Origin: Leptoclinus maculatus
Lineage: Eukaryota; Chordata; Actinopteri; Perciformes; Stichaeidae
Length of the DNA: 64,000 nt
Reading direction: 5' to 3'
NCBI GenBank assembly: GCA_032191485.1
Contig: JAVDOI010000002.1
Location: 4,783,346 to 4,847,345 of the forward strand
Shown: positions 37,905 to 50,827 of the stretch, in pieces
Layout: every line of letters begins with the position of its first letter
Numbering within the stretch: the first letter of the stretch is position 1
The notes under the pieces: generated by a model
Database searches by the model: none
Told to the model about the DNA's origin: nothing
The model's input: only the letters and a program-made list of their open reading frames with translations
Made by a program: the position numbers and the translations under genes

Positions 37905-38010
37905 CCACAATGTACCAAGTATTGGGAGAGTTACTTTATAAATGTAATGGGTTACACATTACTAGTTACCCTGTTAACACTAATAAATAATGTAACTTTA
38001 TACATGTTTT
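37905..38010. repeat. possible dispersed repeat end
   Basis: The text 'ttgggagagttactttataa' and 'gggttacacattactagtta' resembles the 'gtaacgcattactaattact' repeats frequent in fish genomes. Single copy here, so uncertain. Confidence 0.3.
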
Positions 38011-39267
38011 AAACTGGGCAATACATTTGTAATCACCAGCATCGTGATTAGTAATTCATTGAATTCTGTATGTTTTCTTCAGGGTCTGTAATTGACTAGA
38101 AATGCTGTTGTTTGTACCTGTGATCCTGTCCCAGTGACACAGAGAAGAGACACTGCTTTGCACTTTGTGGTCAGCTTTCTGCAAAACACCAGAATTCTGC
38201 CCTCAGTTTGAAATGTTCAACTGTCGTTCCCTCACAAGTTGGACGAATGGTTGTAAACTGAACAGTTCGTTATCTAAAGTAAGGGATAGACGGTTGAAAT
38301 ACTTATAAAGGAATTGATCAATGGTTTGAAATATATAACATTAGCTAAATGATGGAGAGGAAAGACGGAGTGTCTTCTTATTTTGTCTTTATCTGATAGT
38401 TAGATGATAACACACATTACAAAACTGGCCAGTGGCCATTATGCCAGAGAGAGAGAGAGAGCAATAAAAAACACGACACTTTCCACAACCTCAATTATAT
38501 CGCTGAGACAATTGCCACCTTCAAAAGGCTGGAGGTAATTACTGTTATTACTTTGCTGCACAACAGCTTGAGGTTAGTGCGTTGTCCACGGCTCTCGTGG
38601 CTAATAGCAGAGCATTTCTGCAAAGTAACCCTGAACGCTTCCAGGGAATGAATTTAAAAAGGATCTGCTGCTGCGCTGTGGTGAGTCTTCTCCAGTCGGT
38701 CTGCATTGTTGTAATGTTAAGTATGACAGGATATAAACTATATGTTTGTGTGTGAAAACACATCCGCAACATCTGGACAATACACACACTTAAAGGCTGT
38801 AAGTATCTTATTCCTAAACTCAGAGCAGACTTCCCTGAATCAGAGATGTGTCATCCATAAGAGTGAAAAGTGAAAATATTAGTGCAAACGTCCATCTGGC
38901 TCATGATGTAATAACAGCATTACAGCAGACGGAGACACACGGATGTCCAGGTGTGTTGGCTAATAATCAAGTAGCTCTATGTTTGTTGACCTTTTGTATT
39001 TTATGGCCAGTTTATCTTAAAGTGATTGTGAGGATCCAGTGTTGGATTGCAACACTCATCACTTTTTTACTTTGAGATCCATGAGGCAAAGGAAGTTTCA
39101 CTTTCAAGATGAGATCAGAGGAGAAGATTAGAGAGCCGTATCTCTCTGCCAAGACTCCGCCAGCACTTTTTCTCTGTTTATGAATTTTGATGTTCACATT
39201 TTGTCAGTAACCACATCTCAGAAACTACTGAGACTACAGACACAGCCCAGGCTCTACTTCTAGAGTT

Positions 39268-39690
39268 ATTACCATAGTCTGTATGTAGGAAGTGGACGTA
39301 ATCATCGTGACGTCACCCTCTGGTTTGTGGATTACAGTTTTGAAGCCTTGATTTTGGCATTTTGAACGTCGCCATCTTGATTCTTGGCTGTCGCCATCTT
39401 GATTTGATGCTGAATAGGACATTTTCAGGTGACCAAATATTCAATTAACTTTAATGAACTCAAAACACTCTGGGAAAGGGTTAAAGTTCTAAGATGAAAA
39501 CACGGACAACTCCCAGACCGGGCAACGCTGTGGTAGCAACCTGTCAATCACAAGGTACCATAAACTCATGTTTACAATGTTTACTGAGGTAATAAATCAA
39601 GAGAGAAGCAGAGTAATTTTCCCATAGACTTCTATACAATCAGACTATCGCCCCCTGATGGCCAGTAGAGAGAATGCGTGTTTCAGACGG
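39268..39690 (-). repeat. dispersed fish repeat, copy B (opposite orientation)
   Basis: Reverse complement of copy A at 30725-31292. Shared blocks are 'accatagtctgtatgtagga', 'cctgtcaatcacaaggtacc', 'ataaactcatgtttacaatg' and 'cccatagacttctatacaat'. It sits in usp43 intron 1 and is transcribed antisense to copy A's orientation. Confidence 0.65.
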
Positions 39691-40762
39691 ACTCCGTCTG
39701 GTTATTACTCTCCTCGTGCTGAACGTCACTCTTTTAAAAAATGATTTCAATGAACAGTAGGCCGATCGGCTCGGTCTCGTTTTCAAACAACTGCAGCTTT
39801 GTATCTTGCTTTACACGCTTTGCTCCGGGACGCTCCACAGTGCTGGCTGTTGAAGGAGCAAAGAGTGTTTTGAATTCAGTATCTCTTTGGAGAATCGACC
39901 AGCAGCTCATCATCAGACATGCTACATCACGTTATGGTGTAATGGCTATAAGAGGCATATCACATATTAGTGGATTATGAAGCGATGATTACAGTCTGCT
40001 GCTCCCTCCGCTATAATCTCTCATCGCTGCCTTTGCTTCTGCCAGCTGCGGTTCGTGCAGATAATTCCTGCCTAATTGAGTCGGGTGCCATTCACATCTG
40101 AAGTGACATCATACTGTGCGTGAGCTAAAGCAGTCCTCAACCCACTTTTAAGAGGAATGCTATTCACAAGTCTTTTTCCATGTCACATATTTTCGGAACT
40201 TTAGATTCTTCAGAAGAAAAAGGGGGAAGGCAATGCGGTTATGACCGTAAAAAAACTTTCATTAACGAGCATGTTTTTTTGTCGACAAAGGCATATTTTA
40301 CAAAACCCAAAATGTGAAATGACGCTGCATCCGTCAACGTGTGAGCCAGGTGGAGACGAGGGGAAGCGTAAAGAGCTTCAGGGCAAATTTGCAATTCAGG
40401 GATTCCTCTGATCAGCGCTCCGTGGAGAAGGCCGGCGTAGCCAAGCTGTCAAAACCAGTAAACAAGGGGCGCTTGAGATTCACATTTCTTGTTAGAGAAT
40501 TCTTTAGAAAGGATATCTTAGCAAGCCTATTTCATTTGGCTTCTCCAGGTGGCCCCTACAGCCTCAACTCTAACAAGCTGTCACATTATACAAACCAATT
40601 CAATTGCCACTGCTTTAATTTTTATCTGGATAGGAAACATATATTCACAGATTTCAGAAGGTTTCTCTGTAAAGTGGCACTTTACTTCACTTATAAAGTA
40701 CCTAATGTCATAATGATGTAGCCGGTTGACTCATTCATCACGTGTGCCTCTCTCCTCTCCAG

Positions 40763-40909
40763 ACTATAGTGTCCAAGTACGGATCGCAGTTTCGTGGTAA
40801 CTCCCAACACGACGCCCTGGAGTTCCTCCTGTGGCTGCTGGACCGCGTCCATGAAGACGTCAATCAGGCCTCCCACAATAACAACAACAGGACCAAAGCG
40901 CCCGGAAAG
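40763..40909 (+). CDS. usp43: usp43 exon 2 (QHDALEF box)
   Basis: 49 codons, phase 0 at both ends, between acceptor CCAG and donor GTAAGA. It encodes TIVSKYGSQFRGNSQHDALE, then FLLWLLDRVHEDVNQ, then a variable Asn-rich tail SHNNNNRTKAPGK. The SQHDALEFLLWLLDRVHED motif is the conserved QDA box of the USP fold next to the Cys box. The NNNN/TKAPGK part is a surface linker that varies between species. The open frame past 40909 is intronic. Confidence 0.93.
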
Positions 40910-43900
40910 GTAAGAACGGTAGTCATGTATGTAAGAGTTAACATGGGAATACGCCCTTTATAGTAACATTTCATACAGAGCGTTCACACTGCATGCTTCG
41001 TCGATGGCTCATTATGAATTAATGCATTATATATCATGAGCTCTTGTGGCATGATGTATAGCTCTCCGGAAGTCCTTTGATAGCTCCACAGACGGCATCA
41101 TCACAGTTAACTCTCTAGAGATTACCTCCAGGTGTCAAAATGAGTTCCGCAGAGCAGCTTGGCGAAGCCAGCGTGGCGATCTCAGGTGTGCATCCTTGCT
41201 CTGTGTCTGATGCGTTGCCTGCGGACCAGCGTGGCCGATTTTTGGTGTTTGAGTTCCTCCCAGCACGTCATTCCTCCTGGAGGTAGGCCTGCAGGCGCCG
41301 TGCATCCTGGTCCTCCTTGAATGGAACTGTGAGAGAGTTTTCCATGTATTACGAAATACATGTTTTTACTTTGGAATTCGACATCCCTGGTTTTAGCGGG
41401 GTGATAACCACACTGGTTAAACCAGTGGCATAATTTATGAGGAGCGCCACACTTGCCGTCGGTGAGTCATTGCAAATGCATCGACTCCAACTCAGTGCCC
41501 TGTGTTTCCGGAGGCACTAACTGCAATAAGTTATTCTGTTGTTTCATCATTACGGGATCGTGAGATACAGAGATCAGGAAGTCTCACACCCCCGAGGCTA
41601 TATGTTGTATAATTTAAGATAGAACACCACTTTTTCTGTGGAATTGTTACGACTCACATGTAACCTTTTCTTGCGCTGCTCGTATCAATTATAAGAAGAA
41701 AATTATGTTTTTTCCTTGAGAGGAACAGGATTGGACTGTCGGCACTCTATATCATCATAAAGCCACGGTCATATTGAAAGTCATGGCTAGTTAAAAGGAG
41801 TAAGTCCAGCTCCTTTTCTCTGAAGTGTAGCATTCGCTCCTCTTTTCCACTGCAGTTGATACTCAATCCTTCCATTTGTATGTGAATGAGGCAGTGACAC
41901 AACTGCAGTGATGGTGAGAGAAGCATCCCTCGATATGACGATGTCAGCATCGTGATTGATTTGATTGAATGAGTGGATGGGTTTGCTTGCGTCTTCTTTA
42001 GAGACCGTTAAGTTTAACCTGTCAGAAGTAACAATCCTGTCCCTGATTGGATGGAAGCGGACATGTTAAACATGTTTGATGTCACTGATCACTAACTGGA
42101 GTGAACATAAAGTGGAGATGACATCAGCTGGTGCCAATGAAGCTGAAGTTGGGCAGTTTTATAACAAGCACCAGCGGAGGCAGGCTGAGGTGAACTTTCC
42201 CAGTAGTTTGTTCTGAAACTAAACGGGGACTGTGAGTCCTGTATCCATGGTGACTTGATTGTCTACTAAGCTAAGCAGTGGCAACATTTGTTAACCAGTC
42301 CAAATGGCACTTTTGGCCCGCCGCCTAGAGTTGACAATTCTTGTCCAAAATGTCAATACCCGAGGCCTGTCCAACAGGTCCAACATATCAATGCAATTGT
42401 CAAAATGAACAACTTCATTTGCTCTTTAGAGACTTGTAGTGATAAAAGCAAAAAGCAATGTCAGAAACAAGCAAAGCAATATCAGTTGTAACAGTTGTCA
42501 GGTTGCAAATGGAAAAGGCCAAAGGAGGAAGACGTCCACGCAGACAACTCTATACCTTTAGCCCCGCTGGCAGCATGGCTCTTTGGTGTGCTGGTATGAA
42601 GCCTGTTGGTCCATAAATATCTCAACCAATACCTCCAAGAATGACACTATGCATCTGAAATCTTTGTCTGCAGAAAAGTGGAAATAATTGTGAGTTTGAC
42701 CATTGACTGTTGGCTGCAGCAATGCAGAATGCTGAACTATGGAGCAAATGATCAGTCTTTGTTGGTCATAAGCTTCGGGCACTCACCAAAATAATGAGAT
42801 TGCAGATACAAGCAGAGTATGCAAATTATCTATGTGGAAGACTTTCACAGTCGTAAATGCATTGAAGCAACAGATTGTGTCTTTCTTAATCAGTCCGAAA
42901 ATAAGCTGTAGGTCTCGAGTTGCTGGAGGTTCAGCTTTGTATGAAATATTCAACAGCAGCATGAGCCTCTAATGTAAAGTCTATGATTAGTTAATTCCCT
43001 TGTTCATCGTTGTGCCATTTTGTTGGCCTGTGGAAACCTCTGACGTCTTTAATTAGGGATGATTTTAGAAGAATACGATGCTGTAATGGAAGATTCTGCA
43101 TATGAATACATATGAAGCAGCACTATGGCCTCTGTCCAGAGCAGACAATCTCTTGTGTGACAGTCGTCTCTTATGTTTGTCCAGTTCCCTCCGCCATCAG
43201 CCAGTGTGGGCTCTTTGCAAGACACCAAGGTTGTCATGGATTTCTGGTTTTATCAGTGAGGGAAACACGCGGCCAGATCAGTATCAGAAATGGGAGGGAA
43301 GTAATTTTCCGCATCATCCCTTTGGTGGACTCTCACACACTGTGCCTCTGCAAGAATGTACAGTAAAGTCGTGGTATGCAGTGTGCACTGCTCCACCTAC
43401 AAAAGGAGCTTTGTGAGGGGCAGCGAGGGGCCTCGCTGAGGGCAGGAGCCGGGTAGCTGCAAGACAAGTGTCTGAATCGCACTCCTCCTTAAACTCTAAA
43501 GAAACCATTTGGGATCATTTTTTTTTTGCACTGCGTTTTGTTTGTTGGTTGGTTTGTTGCCTCACCTCCGTGTTACGCTGCTCTGCTGCTCTGCTGCTGC
43601 AGCTCTGGCGGTGCTGGCAGAGTCGTCCAGGGTCACAGCCGGGCTTCGGGGAGGCGTCAGGACCGTTTACCAGTCCACGCACGTTCCCACTCACAGCCAA
43701 GGAGTCGAGCGAGCTCCATCCTCTTCTGCTGCCAAACCAGGAGCCTGAGGGCCTATACTAATTGTTTGTATGCATGTGCTGGTAGTTACCACCTAGCACA
43801 GGAGAGCCAGAGCCCCAGAGAGAAACAAGTTAGGAAGAGGGTAACTCCCTTCACTTCCCCTCTCCATCCACAGCCCTCTTGGGTTGTAGTCGCAACCACT

Positions 43901-43969
43901 GAGTGTCAAGAGTAGTTGGCGCTGAAGTATTTTCTTATTTGTAATGGAGGGCGACAGATCACAATCCTG

Positions 43970-44002
<33 letters not shown>

Positions 44003-44309
44003 CACACTACACACAGTCTTTTACCGTCGACTCCCCGCGGCTTTGACTTATGTGGCGCACATTCTCTCTCGGTTTGTTGATTGTTTATCGCTTAGGAAAC
44101 ACAGTGTGACGCTCGCGCTTGTCTCTGCTATATGAATGCGTTTCTTTGTAAGTTGCAGGAAGAAAGGGACACTTGTTGTGCAGCCCTGGTACAGAGAAGG
44201 AGAGGTGAGACTACGTTCTAAGTAAGCAGTAGTGACAGCCAGAGAGAGACGGGGAGACAGAGAGAGAAATGACTTCTTTGATTCCACATGACAAACATTC
44301 CTGTAGAAA

Positions 44310-44530
44310 CACTGGAGCAGAGGTATTCAATTCACATTCAACGAGGTCCAGTTAGAGAGAACGTCCTCACGCAAAGGTCCCGAACATCACAATAATGTCT
44401 AACTAGCGCTATGATTTAGTCCCATATATATTAAAGTAGACTAACCGTTGTATTAACGTCAAGGTGCTGTGACTCTGAGTACAAACTCTCCGGCTGTTGT
44501 TGGAGGACATAAATTAGATGACGCTGAACA
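44310..44530. repeat. probable hAT-like dispersed repeat
   Basis: The text 'agaggtattcaattcacatt', 'caacgaggtccagttagaga', 'aaagtagactaaccgttgta' and 'caaactctccggctgttgtt' resembles a common fish non-autonomous transposon. No second copy in the window, so this is from recall. Confidence 0.3.
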
Positions 44531-45325
44531 ATGCGTGGCAGATCCAGCACTTACTGTAATAGTCTTAAGACCAATGTTTGTTTTATCGGCTGTAGCTTTA
44601 AACAGCTGTTAACCAGGAAACATAAAAAAGATCTCTGGCTTAGCTTCAAACAAATAAAAGGAATATACCTCAGCCAGATGATCCCTGTGAGTGCCGTTTG
44701 TTGGCTGTATCTAACGGTCCGGTTGCTGGAAGCAGCTGCTCAGATTGGCCAGATGTCACAAATATTCTCTTGCTGATAACACCAGCCCAGGGAGTCCCCA
44801 AATACTTTCCACCTTTTTTAAATTGGCTTTGCACCCAAAGACGACTGGAAGGCCACTTAGGAAGCACACGGCACACCATTGTCTGAGTTGCAGCTTCTTG
44901 CCTGCAGGGATTGAGCAGCTGCGTGCTTGTTCTGTGGAAGCTGCTCGTCTGGCATTAGCATAAACCTCTGCATAGCTAACCCCCCTCAGACAGCTGTCAG
45001 ATAACAACTTGGTGGGATCTTCACTGAATTACTTCATTAAGGGAGTCGCAACACGTACCAGCTGGCAAGTTGTCTTGCTCTCAGCTCTGCCACCTTCTCG
45101 ACAGGGGTAGATAAGCCTGGTCCTGGTCCTGCTACGCATTAACAGCACCTTGTTTATCAGTTGTGCCCTTCCTCTGCCCGGAGATTTGATTCGTACCATG
45201 TGGGTGGTTGTGTCCTGAAATTAGACACACATCCAGACAGTGACCCAGACGCTGTACCGAGGTTTCTAACGTGGTTTCTCTTCCCTTATTCTGGCAGCAC
45301 ATGCCCTTAACTGCACCTGTAAACC

Positions 45326-45329
<4 letters not shown>

Positions 45330-45358
<29 letters not shown>

Positions 45359-45450
45359 GTCAGTGCTGCACCCCTCTCCTGTCAGGACTCAATGCGAATG
45401 GTTCTGTTGTGATTCTTGTGTTTTCCGCTCTGTGTGTGTGTGTGTGTTTC
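45330..45450. repeat. (GT)n microsatellites
   Basis: A pure GT run at 45330-45358 and a shorter one at about 45431-45448, separated by unique sequence. Confidence 0.85.
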
Positions 45451-47179
45451 CTCTCCGCTCTGCCTTTGATTCTGTCTGGCCTGTCAAGCTGAAATGGCTT
45501 CCTGTGGTTCAGAGGCACCCAGCTGGAAAAGCAGCTTGGAGGGAAGGGTCCGAGTACGACCACTCTGCGTTTGAGGTCCTCTCTCACCTCCGACCCAGAT
45601 CACTGTCGATCGGCTAAGCACCACGACAGATGCTGAGATGGGAGTTGTCTGTGTGCAGAGTGCAAAATGGACTTCATGTGTTCATCTCGGTGTAGTCAGT
45701 ATCTCTCTGTCAGACACTGGATTGGAGGCCCGGCTCGCTTCCTGAAACAGGGAGCTGCTTTTATTGGCTTGGGGTTGCTCACTGTGGCACAGACACAATT
45801 AAGCTGCAACCCTCAATCTGTTCTCTAAGCCAGTAGTGAGGCATCGTGTTGTCTGGAGCAGTAAAAGGACCTTTCTATAAACCGCACTGGGGCTCTGCAG
45901 GGATCCCAGAAAACATTGTCTCATTAAGTTGTGGAGGGCTTTGGAATTAAAGGAAACAAAATTACCATCTGCTTTTGTGGGATGTTGACTTCTCAGAGAA
46001 GCTGCATGGGTGTAATTACTTAACGAGTTAAAAATTCTGCAGTTAAAAAGTTTAAATCCGCTCCGCACAAAGCTTTTTAAGAGTCGATGTTTGAACTCCC
46101 ATAGATTTGTCTTGAGACGTGCTCTGCCTGAGGAGAAGAACGAAGCTCTTCATCTTGTTTTGCGGAGGAAAAAAAAAAGTTCAATCATAAGACTGATTTG
46201 TTGTTTAATATAAAGAAATCTCCTCACACACACAAATTATTCCCCCACCCTGCTGGGTCTGATTGGCCGACAGCACCGACCCCGGCAATTTGAGTGATTC
46301 AGATTTGCTGAGTGGGGGCTTTCCAGAGAGCGTGTCGATTGAATCGCCTGAAACCAGGCTGACTGGGATGATTTAAACAGCTGTTGATAGAGATGATTTA
46401 AGCAGGGAGGCGGTGCTTTTCACGCCAAGTCCAGTTTTACTGTGTCGTCTCGACCCGAGAAGATGAATGGATTTTTTTAAAAAGCAATAATTATCAATCC
46501 GGCCTCATCAACAAATGTAAGTTTAGAGAAAAGCGCTTTGATACTTTGATTCGATACCAATAGCAAAGTTTGTATTCCTGCATTATTATGCCTTTGATGT
46601 ATCTAACTCTTATCGCTGTATATCAGCGTATTTATTGCTGATTGTAAGGGTCATTAAGACTCCTGTGTGTCTCTGCTGATTAATGTGTGTAGTGTTTTCA
46701 TCCTCGTCTGCGTCGCCGCGGTCCTCAGCGGCAGCCGCAGGAGCAGGAGGGCGATAATAAACCTCATCAGCTCAGGAGGCCGACCCGCCTTCATTAGAAT
46801 TAATTTCCCCCTCAGCTTCTCCTGCTGCTCTCTTGAAGGTGGGATAAATCTTCTTCAGAGACGTCTCCCAAAGCCGTGTTCACCAGTAAAATGTGCCAGC
46901 GCTACATTAGTTCTCAGCGACTTTTCCTTTTTTTTTTTTGAAGCTGTTTAATAACAGTGTCTGTGTTTTAATGCAGGGATGCGTCCGAGAGGCAGATAAA
47001 CAGGGCATCAGTGAGCAGTGATTGGCTCCACTGGATCTGTTGGAATACGTTATTGTAGGGCTCACAGATAAAGCTAATAAGAAGCTAGATTTATGAACAA
47101 CATTGTGCTCCAGTGAGTCATTTAATTATAAACTCATTGGTTTGGTTTGGACACGGCAAAAAAACAATCACACTCACAA

Positions 47180-47465
47180 AGCGTGGTTAACGTACGAGGT
47201 CCGTGTTTTAAGACGAGTCAGGTGGGTTGCTCACATCGCTGCAGAACGTTCACATCGAGGATAGTCGCGCCGGGAGCACGGGGCCCCGAGACACCCCTCA
47301 TCCTGGGTCTTTCCAAGCTGAACTAGAGCCGGTTGTAGAGCATGGAACACGGAGACAATGCGCCAAGCGAGGGCCAGCCGGCACCGGGGAGAAGTCACAT
47401 GTGGGGAACAGCCGTCCCCTGACCCGCCGGGGTTTGATCCTCCAGGCAGCCCCCACCCCATTGAG
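47180..47465 (-). pseudogene. decayed 28S rRNA fragment (D2 region)
   Basis: Read on the minus strand, this segment follows the order of vertebrate 28S rRNA from just before the D2 expansion to the conserved core after it. It has a 'ggggtggggg' lead-in, 'ggaggatcaaaccccggcgg', 'accggctctagttcagcttg' followed by gaaag, 'ccggcgcgactatcc', 'ctgcagcgatgtgagcaacc' and 'gactcgtcttaaaacacgga' followed by cc. The last block is the near-universal CCCGTCTTGAAACACGGACC core with two to three changes. Length is about 285 bp, with point changes and internal deletions, so it cannot be a working rRNA gene. It lies antisense within usp43 intron 2. The long plus-strand open frame here (47227-47646) is an artefact of the GC-rich rRNA. 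Confidence 0.8.
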
Positions 47466-48576
47466 AAGAATTCAAATATTTTGTGTTCAGTATGTAAAAC
47501 TGTCCGCATCTGACTATCTTAATGTCGTCACAATCATCACCGAAAGTCATGCCAATGGACGTTCTGCCAGATATGTGGGGAAAAAACAAGGAAGGAATAA
47601 TCAAATCTTGATATTGAACAGCCGAATCCGATTGAAAAAGTTGTGATTTGGGTACAGCTCTAGATTATTGATATGTAACACGCTGCTGCAGTTAGATATT
47701 TCGGTTCCTCTGTGACCTCTGCGAACAGGATGAAATGATGACACTTTGGACAAACATGGAGGAGAACTTTAAGTTGAGAAAAGACAGCGTGGCATTAATA
47801 CAGTAGAAACATGAAGAGGTGAAAATGACTCCTAGGTCAGATTATTTGGGTGTTTAGCGAAGGACTTCATCTCAACGTCACATTCAGTCGTCGCTCGGCC
47901 CGTCTCCTGCTTTCAAAATGTGACTCATTCACATCACACCCCAAACAAAAACATGTTTGCAATGTTCATACACTTTCTCTGTGAGGTTGCTTGTTAAACT
48001 CCAACACACTGTCAGTCAGACAGCGTGTTGACAGTGCATCAAGACATTTTAAGCCACAGGAACAGAGCCTCCCTCCTCCCCATCTCTGCTTCCTCTTGTG
48101 TTTGTTCCTGTCACCGTGTCTCTCTGATCCATCACAGTCTCCCGCTCTGTCTCTTTCCTTTCTCGTGTTGAAATTAATTTTGAGGCCTGTGCTCTCCCGT
48201 CATTAGGTTCTCGCTCCCAGACGAGCAGCACACACACAGCCTGCCTCCACAGTGTCTTTCTCTTTGCACGTCTCCCCTTCAGAGAGCAGGATTCAAGGTT
48301 GTGACTGGCCCAACATGATAAACAGGATGCAACAGCCACCAGTACACCAGTATAGAACCGTCAATTCCATTTTTACAGGCACTTCAGGCTTCAGATTTTC
48401 AAACCAATACATTTGTTGTTCAGCTGTGTCTTTTTAGAGAAGCAGCATGTCAATTCTGAAAGCACAAAAATAAATGATTGGAAGATTAGTAAGGACTGTG
48501 GCTGTACAACAAAGCAGATAGTCTTTAGTAGCGTTGGTGGTTTGACTCCTCTTTACCACCAAGCATCTTTAATTAA

Positions 48577-49323
48577 AGGCCCTGTCACACTATCGCGTAT
48601 GAGAAAAACGTATGAGTTGCGTATGCAAATTTCCCGAAAAACTTTCATACGCACAAAAACACCTTGAAAATACCGAAAGTTTCGTATACTTACCGTATTG
48701 AACCTATGAGAAGCGTATGAGTAGCGTATCGCCAGCGTAAGACCAGCGTGTGACCAGCGTACGAATTGCGCATGCGTGTTGGAGAAGAGCTACCTCCATC
48801 CTCTCTCGTTGTAGGTCCACGAAGAACTGAAGAAGAGCTCGAAATGGGAGTATATATATATATACACTTTCTCAAAACGCTGGCAGTACGTCAATCAAAC
48901 GCTAGTTGTAAGTTAAATACGTTACTCATTCGTCAGGCATACGTTAGAAGTATGTGACTCATGCGCTATCAATACGCTAGCTGTACGGTACACCTTCATG
49001 CCAGCGTATGTCAGCGTATGACCGGCGTACTCCACCTATGAGTAACGTACCTCTGAAGTAACTCTCGCGTATTTAGCGTATGCCGATCGTATGCTTAGCG
49101 TATAAACCATACGTCCGCACACGCACAACATTTTTATGCATGCTTAAAAAAACGTTTCTGCCTCGCCGTATGCCAGCGTATGCGACCGTATGCGACGTGC
49201 TTGAAACGTATACAACCTATGCCTAACGTACCCCGAGCGTATGTCACCGTATACCGGCGTATGAGTGATATTTGTCATACGCTCGCATACACTAGTACGA
49301 TACGCAATAGTGTGACAGGGCCC
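48577..49323. mobile_element. PIF/Harbinger-type MITE with 10-11-bp phased CGTATG repeats
   Basis: A 747-bp element flanked by TAA (48574-48576 and 49324-49326). The termini read AGGCCCTGTCACACTAT on the left and, reverse-complemented, GGGCCCTGTCACACTAT on the right. Inverted identity continues into GCGTAT, so the TIR is about 24 bp with two mismatches. The interior is almost entirely degenerate 'cgtatgnnnn(n)' units spaced 10-11 bp, for example 'cgtatgagtag', 'cgtatcgccag', 'cgtaagaccag', 'cgtgtgaccag' and 'cgtatgtcac', with some gaps of exactly two units. No transposase. Its sequence is unrelated to the element at 17549-18111, but the architecture is the same. Confidence 0.75.
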
Positions 49324-50280
49324 TAAGCGAGACACTGAACCCCAAATTGTAAATTACCAAAACATTCCATCACTGTCAAGACACGTCACTAAGAACCCAA
49401 AATGTCAACTTTATGGTAACTTGTGGACGAGACAGAGCATCACCAGAGTCAGTAGGATTGTCTGTACAAAATGTCATAGCATCCGCCCAACAGTCACTGA
49501 TGTATTTCAGTCTGGTCTAAAGTGGTGGGAAGACATTGCCGTCCATGGAGTCGCGACCGCCGGCATCGGCTAACAACTGCTCGTGTAGCGATTCAGTGAG
49601 GCGGCTTTAGAAACTGAAACATTTCAAGGACGGTCTTAGAAGTGAATCCAACGCGACCTTGTCTGCTCGGCATGTCACTGTTGCTCTGTTAACAAACTTG
49701 ACTCCGTGACTCTCTATTGATCACTTTGGGAGCAATGAATCATGTTGTTATTCCGTAGCCTGGCACAGGGAGGTCAGAGGACAGGACCCACGGAGCCAGA
49801 AGGGAATCTGGTTTCATCGGCCTGCTCACAGAGAATCAGCCAGATGGTTACGGATGGTGATGTAATGCCAAAGTAATTCTTCTACCGTGGTGGAAATATA
49901 TAAAGCAAAATGAAAGATCTGACGGCATTATAGAGGCGAACGCTGCATACTTTACAGCTTCGTTCAGTTACAACCCCCGAGTTCAGTTTGAGTCCATGCG
50001 CCAATGTCTGGGGCACATTGCATGTCCATACAAAATAGCACCCCCACCCGGAGTGATCGCCCGCGGGGAATAATGGGCCAGAGGGTCGGAGAGAAAAAGC
50101 ATTCCATCGTCCGTATCACCGGTGCTATTTATAGAGAGGTCCGCACACAACAGGAGGCGCTGGTGAAGGAGACTGTCCATTATTTATCAACGTATGTCAG
50201 CTTGTGTGGACTACTTTGACTTTCAGTTACTCAATAACGCTCTCTTTTCTCTCACTCTACCCCCATCTGTCCATATCGAT

Positions 50281-50283
<3 letters not shown>

Positions 50284-50341
<58 letters not shown>
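50284..50341. repeat. (CA)n microsatellite, 58 bp
   Basis: Uninterrupted CA units inside usp43 intron 2. Confidence 0.95.
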
Positions 50342-50345
<4 letters not shown>

Positions 50346-50827
50346 CTGCACACCTGGCCAACATCTCCTAGTCTCTCTGTTACGACCACCACGGGGGGTT
50401 TAGGTGCTGTTGGGTCGTGTTCTCAATCACTCCGCTATAGTGCTTTCTTCAGCAGCTGCACATGTCCATCCCTGTGTTTCCACAGCTTGTTTAAATTATT
50501 CACATCAGGGCCATTACTTGCCCCCCCTCCATTTACGATCTATTTCCCCCACCACCCTGAAAACCCATCAGGACGAGACAGGTGGTCTGTGAGGATGTTG
50601 GGGGCGCATTTCCTGGATTTCCACCACAGTGAAAGTGAGAGTGCCCTGAGTTCCTCTACAGCTACAGATAAAACCGCTCGCAGACACATTTTTTTGGGGG
50701 TGAATAATTGAAAGCCTCCCCGATGGGACGGAGCGTGCCGTTAATCTGTGTGATTCTTTTTGGGGGGGGCTTTGATGCTGAAGTGCAGATGACCACCAGG
50801 AGTCAACGGTGGTTGTGAGCTGCTCAC

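Larger units (their letters stand above)
35225..40762 (+). other. usp43: usp43 intron 1
   Basis: A 5.5-kb intron in phase 0 with a GT donor (gtaccc) and acceptor ctcctctccag. It contains a 25-nt poly-G tract, a long (CA)n at 36473-36580, a repeat at 37905-38010 and copy B of the dispersed repeat at 39268-39690. The open frames of 126-138 codons (36789-37205, 40341-40721) have no recognisable domain. Confidence 0.85.

Noticed and set aside
47227..47646. 139-codon open frame on the plus strand
   Set aside because: It is the reverse strand of a 28S rRNA fragment followed by unrelated sequence.
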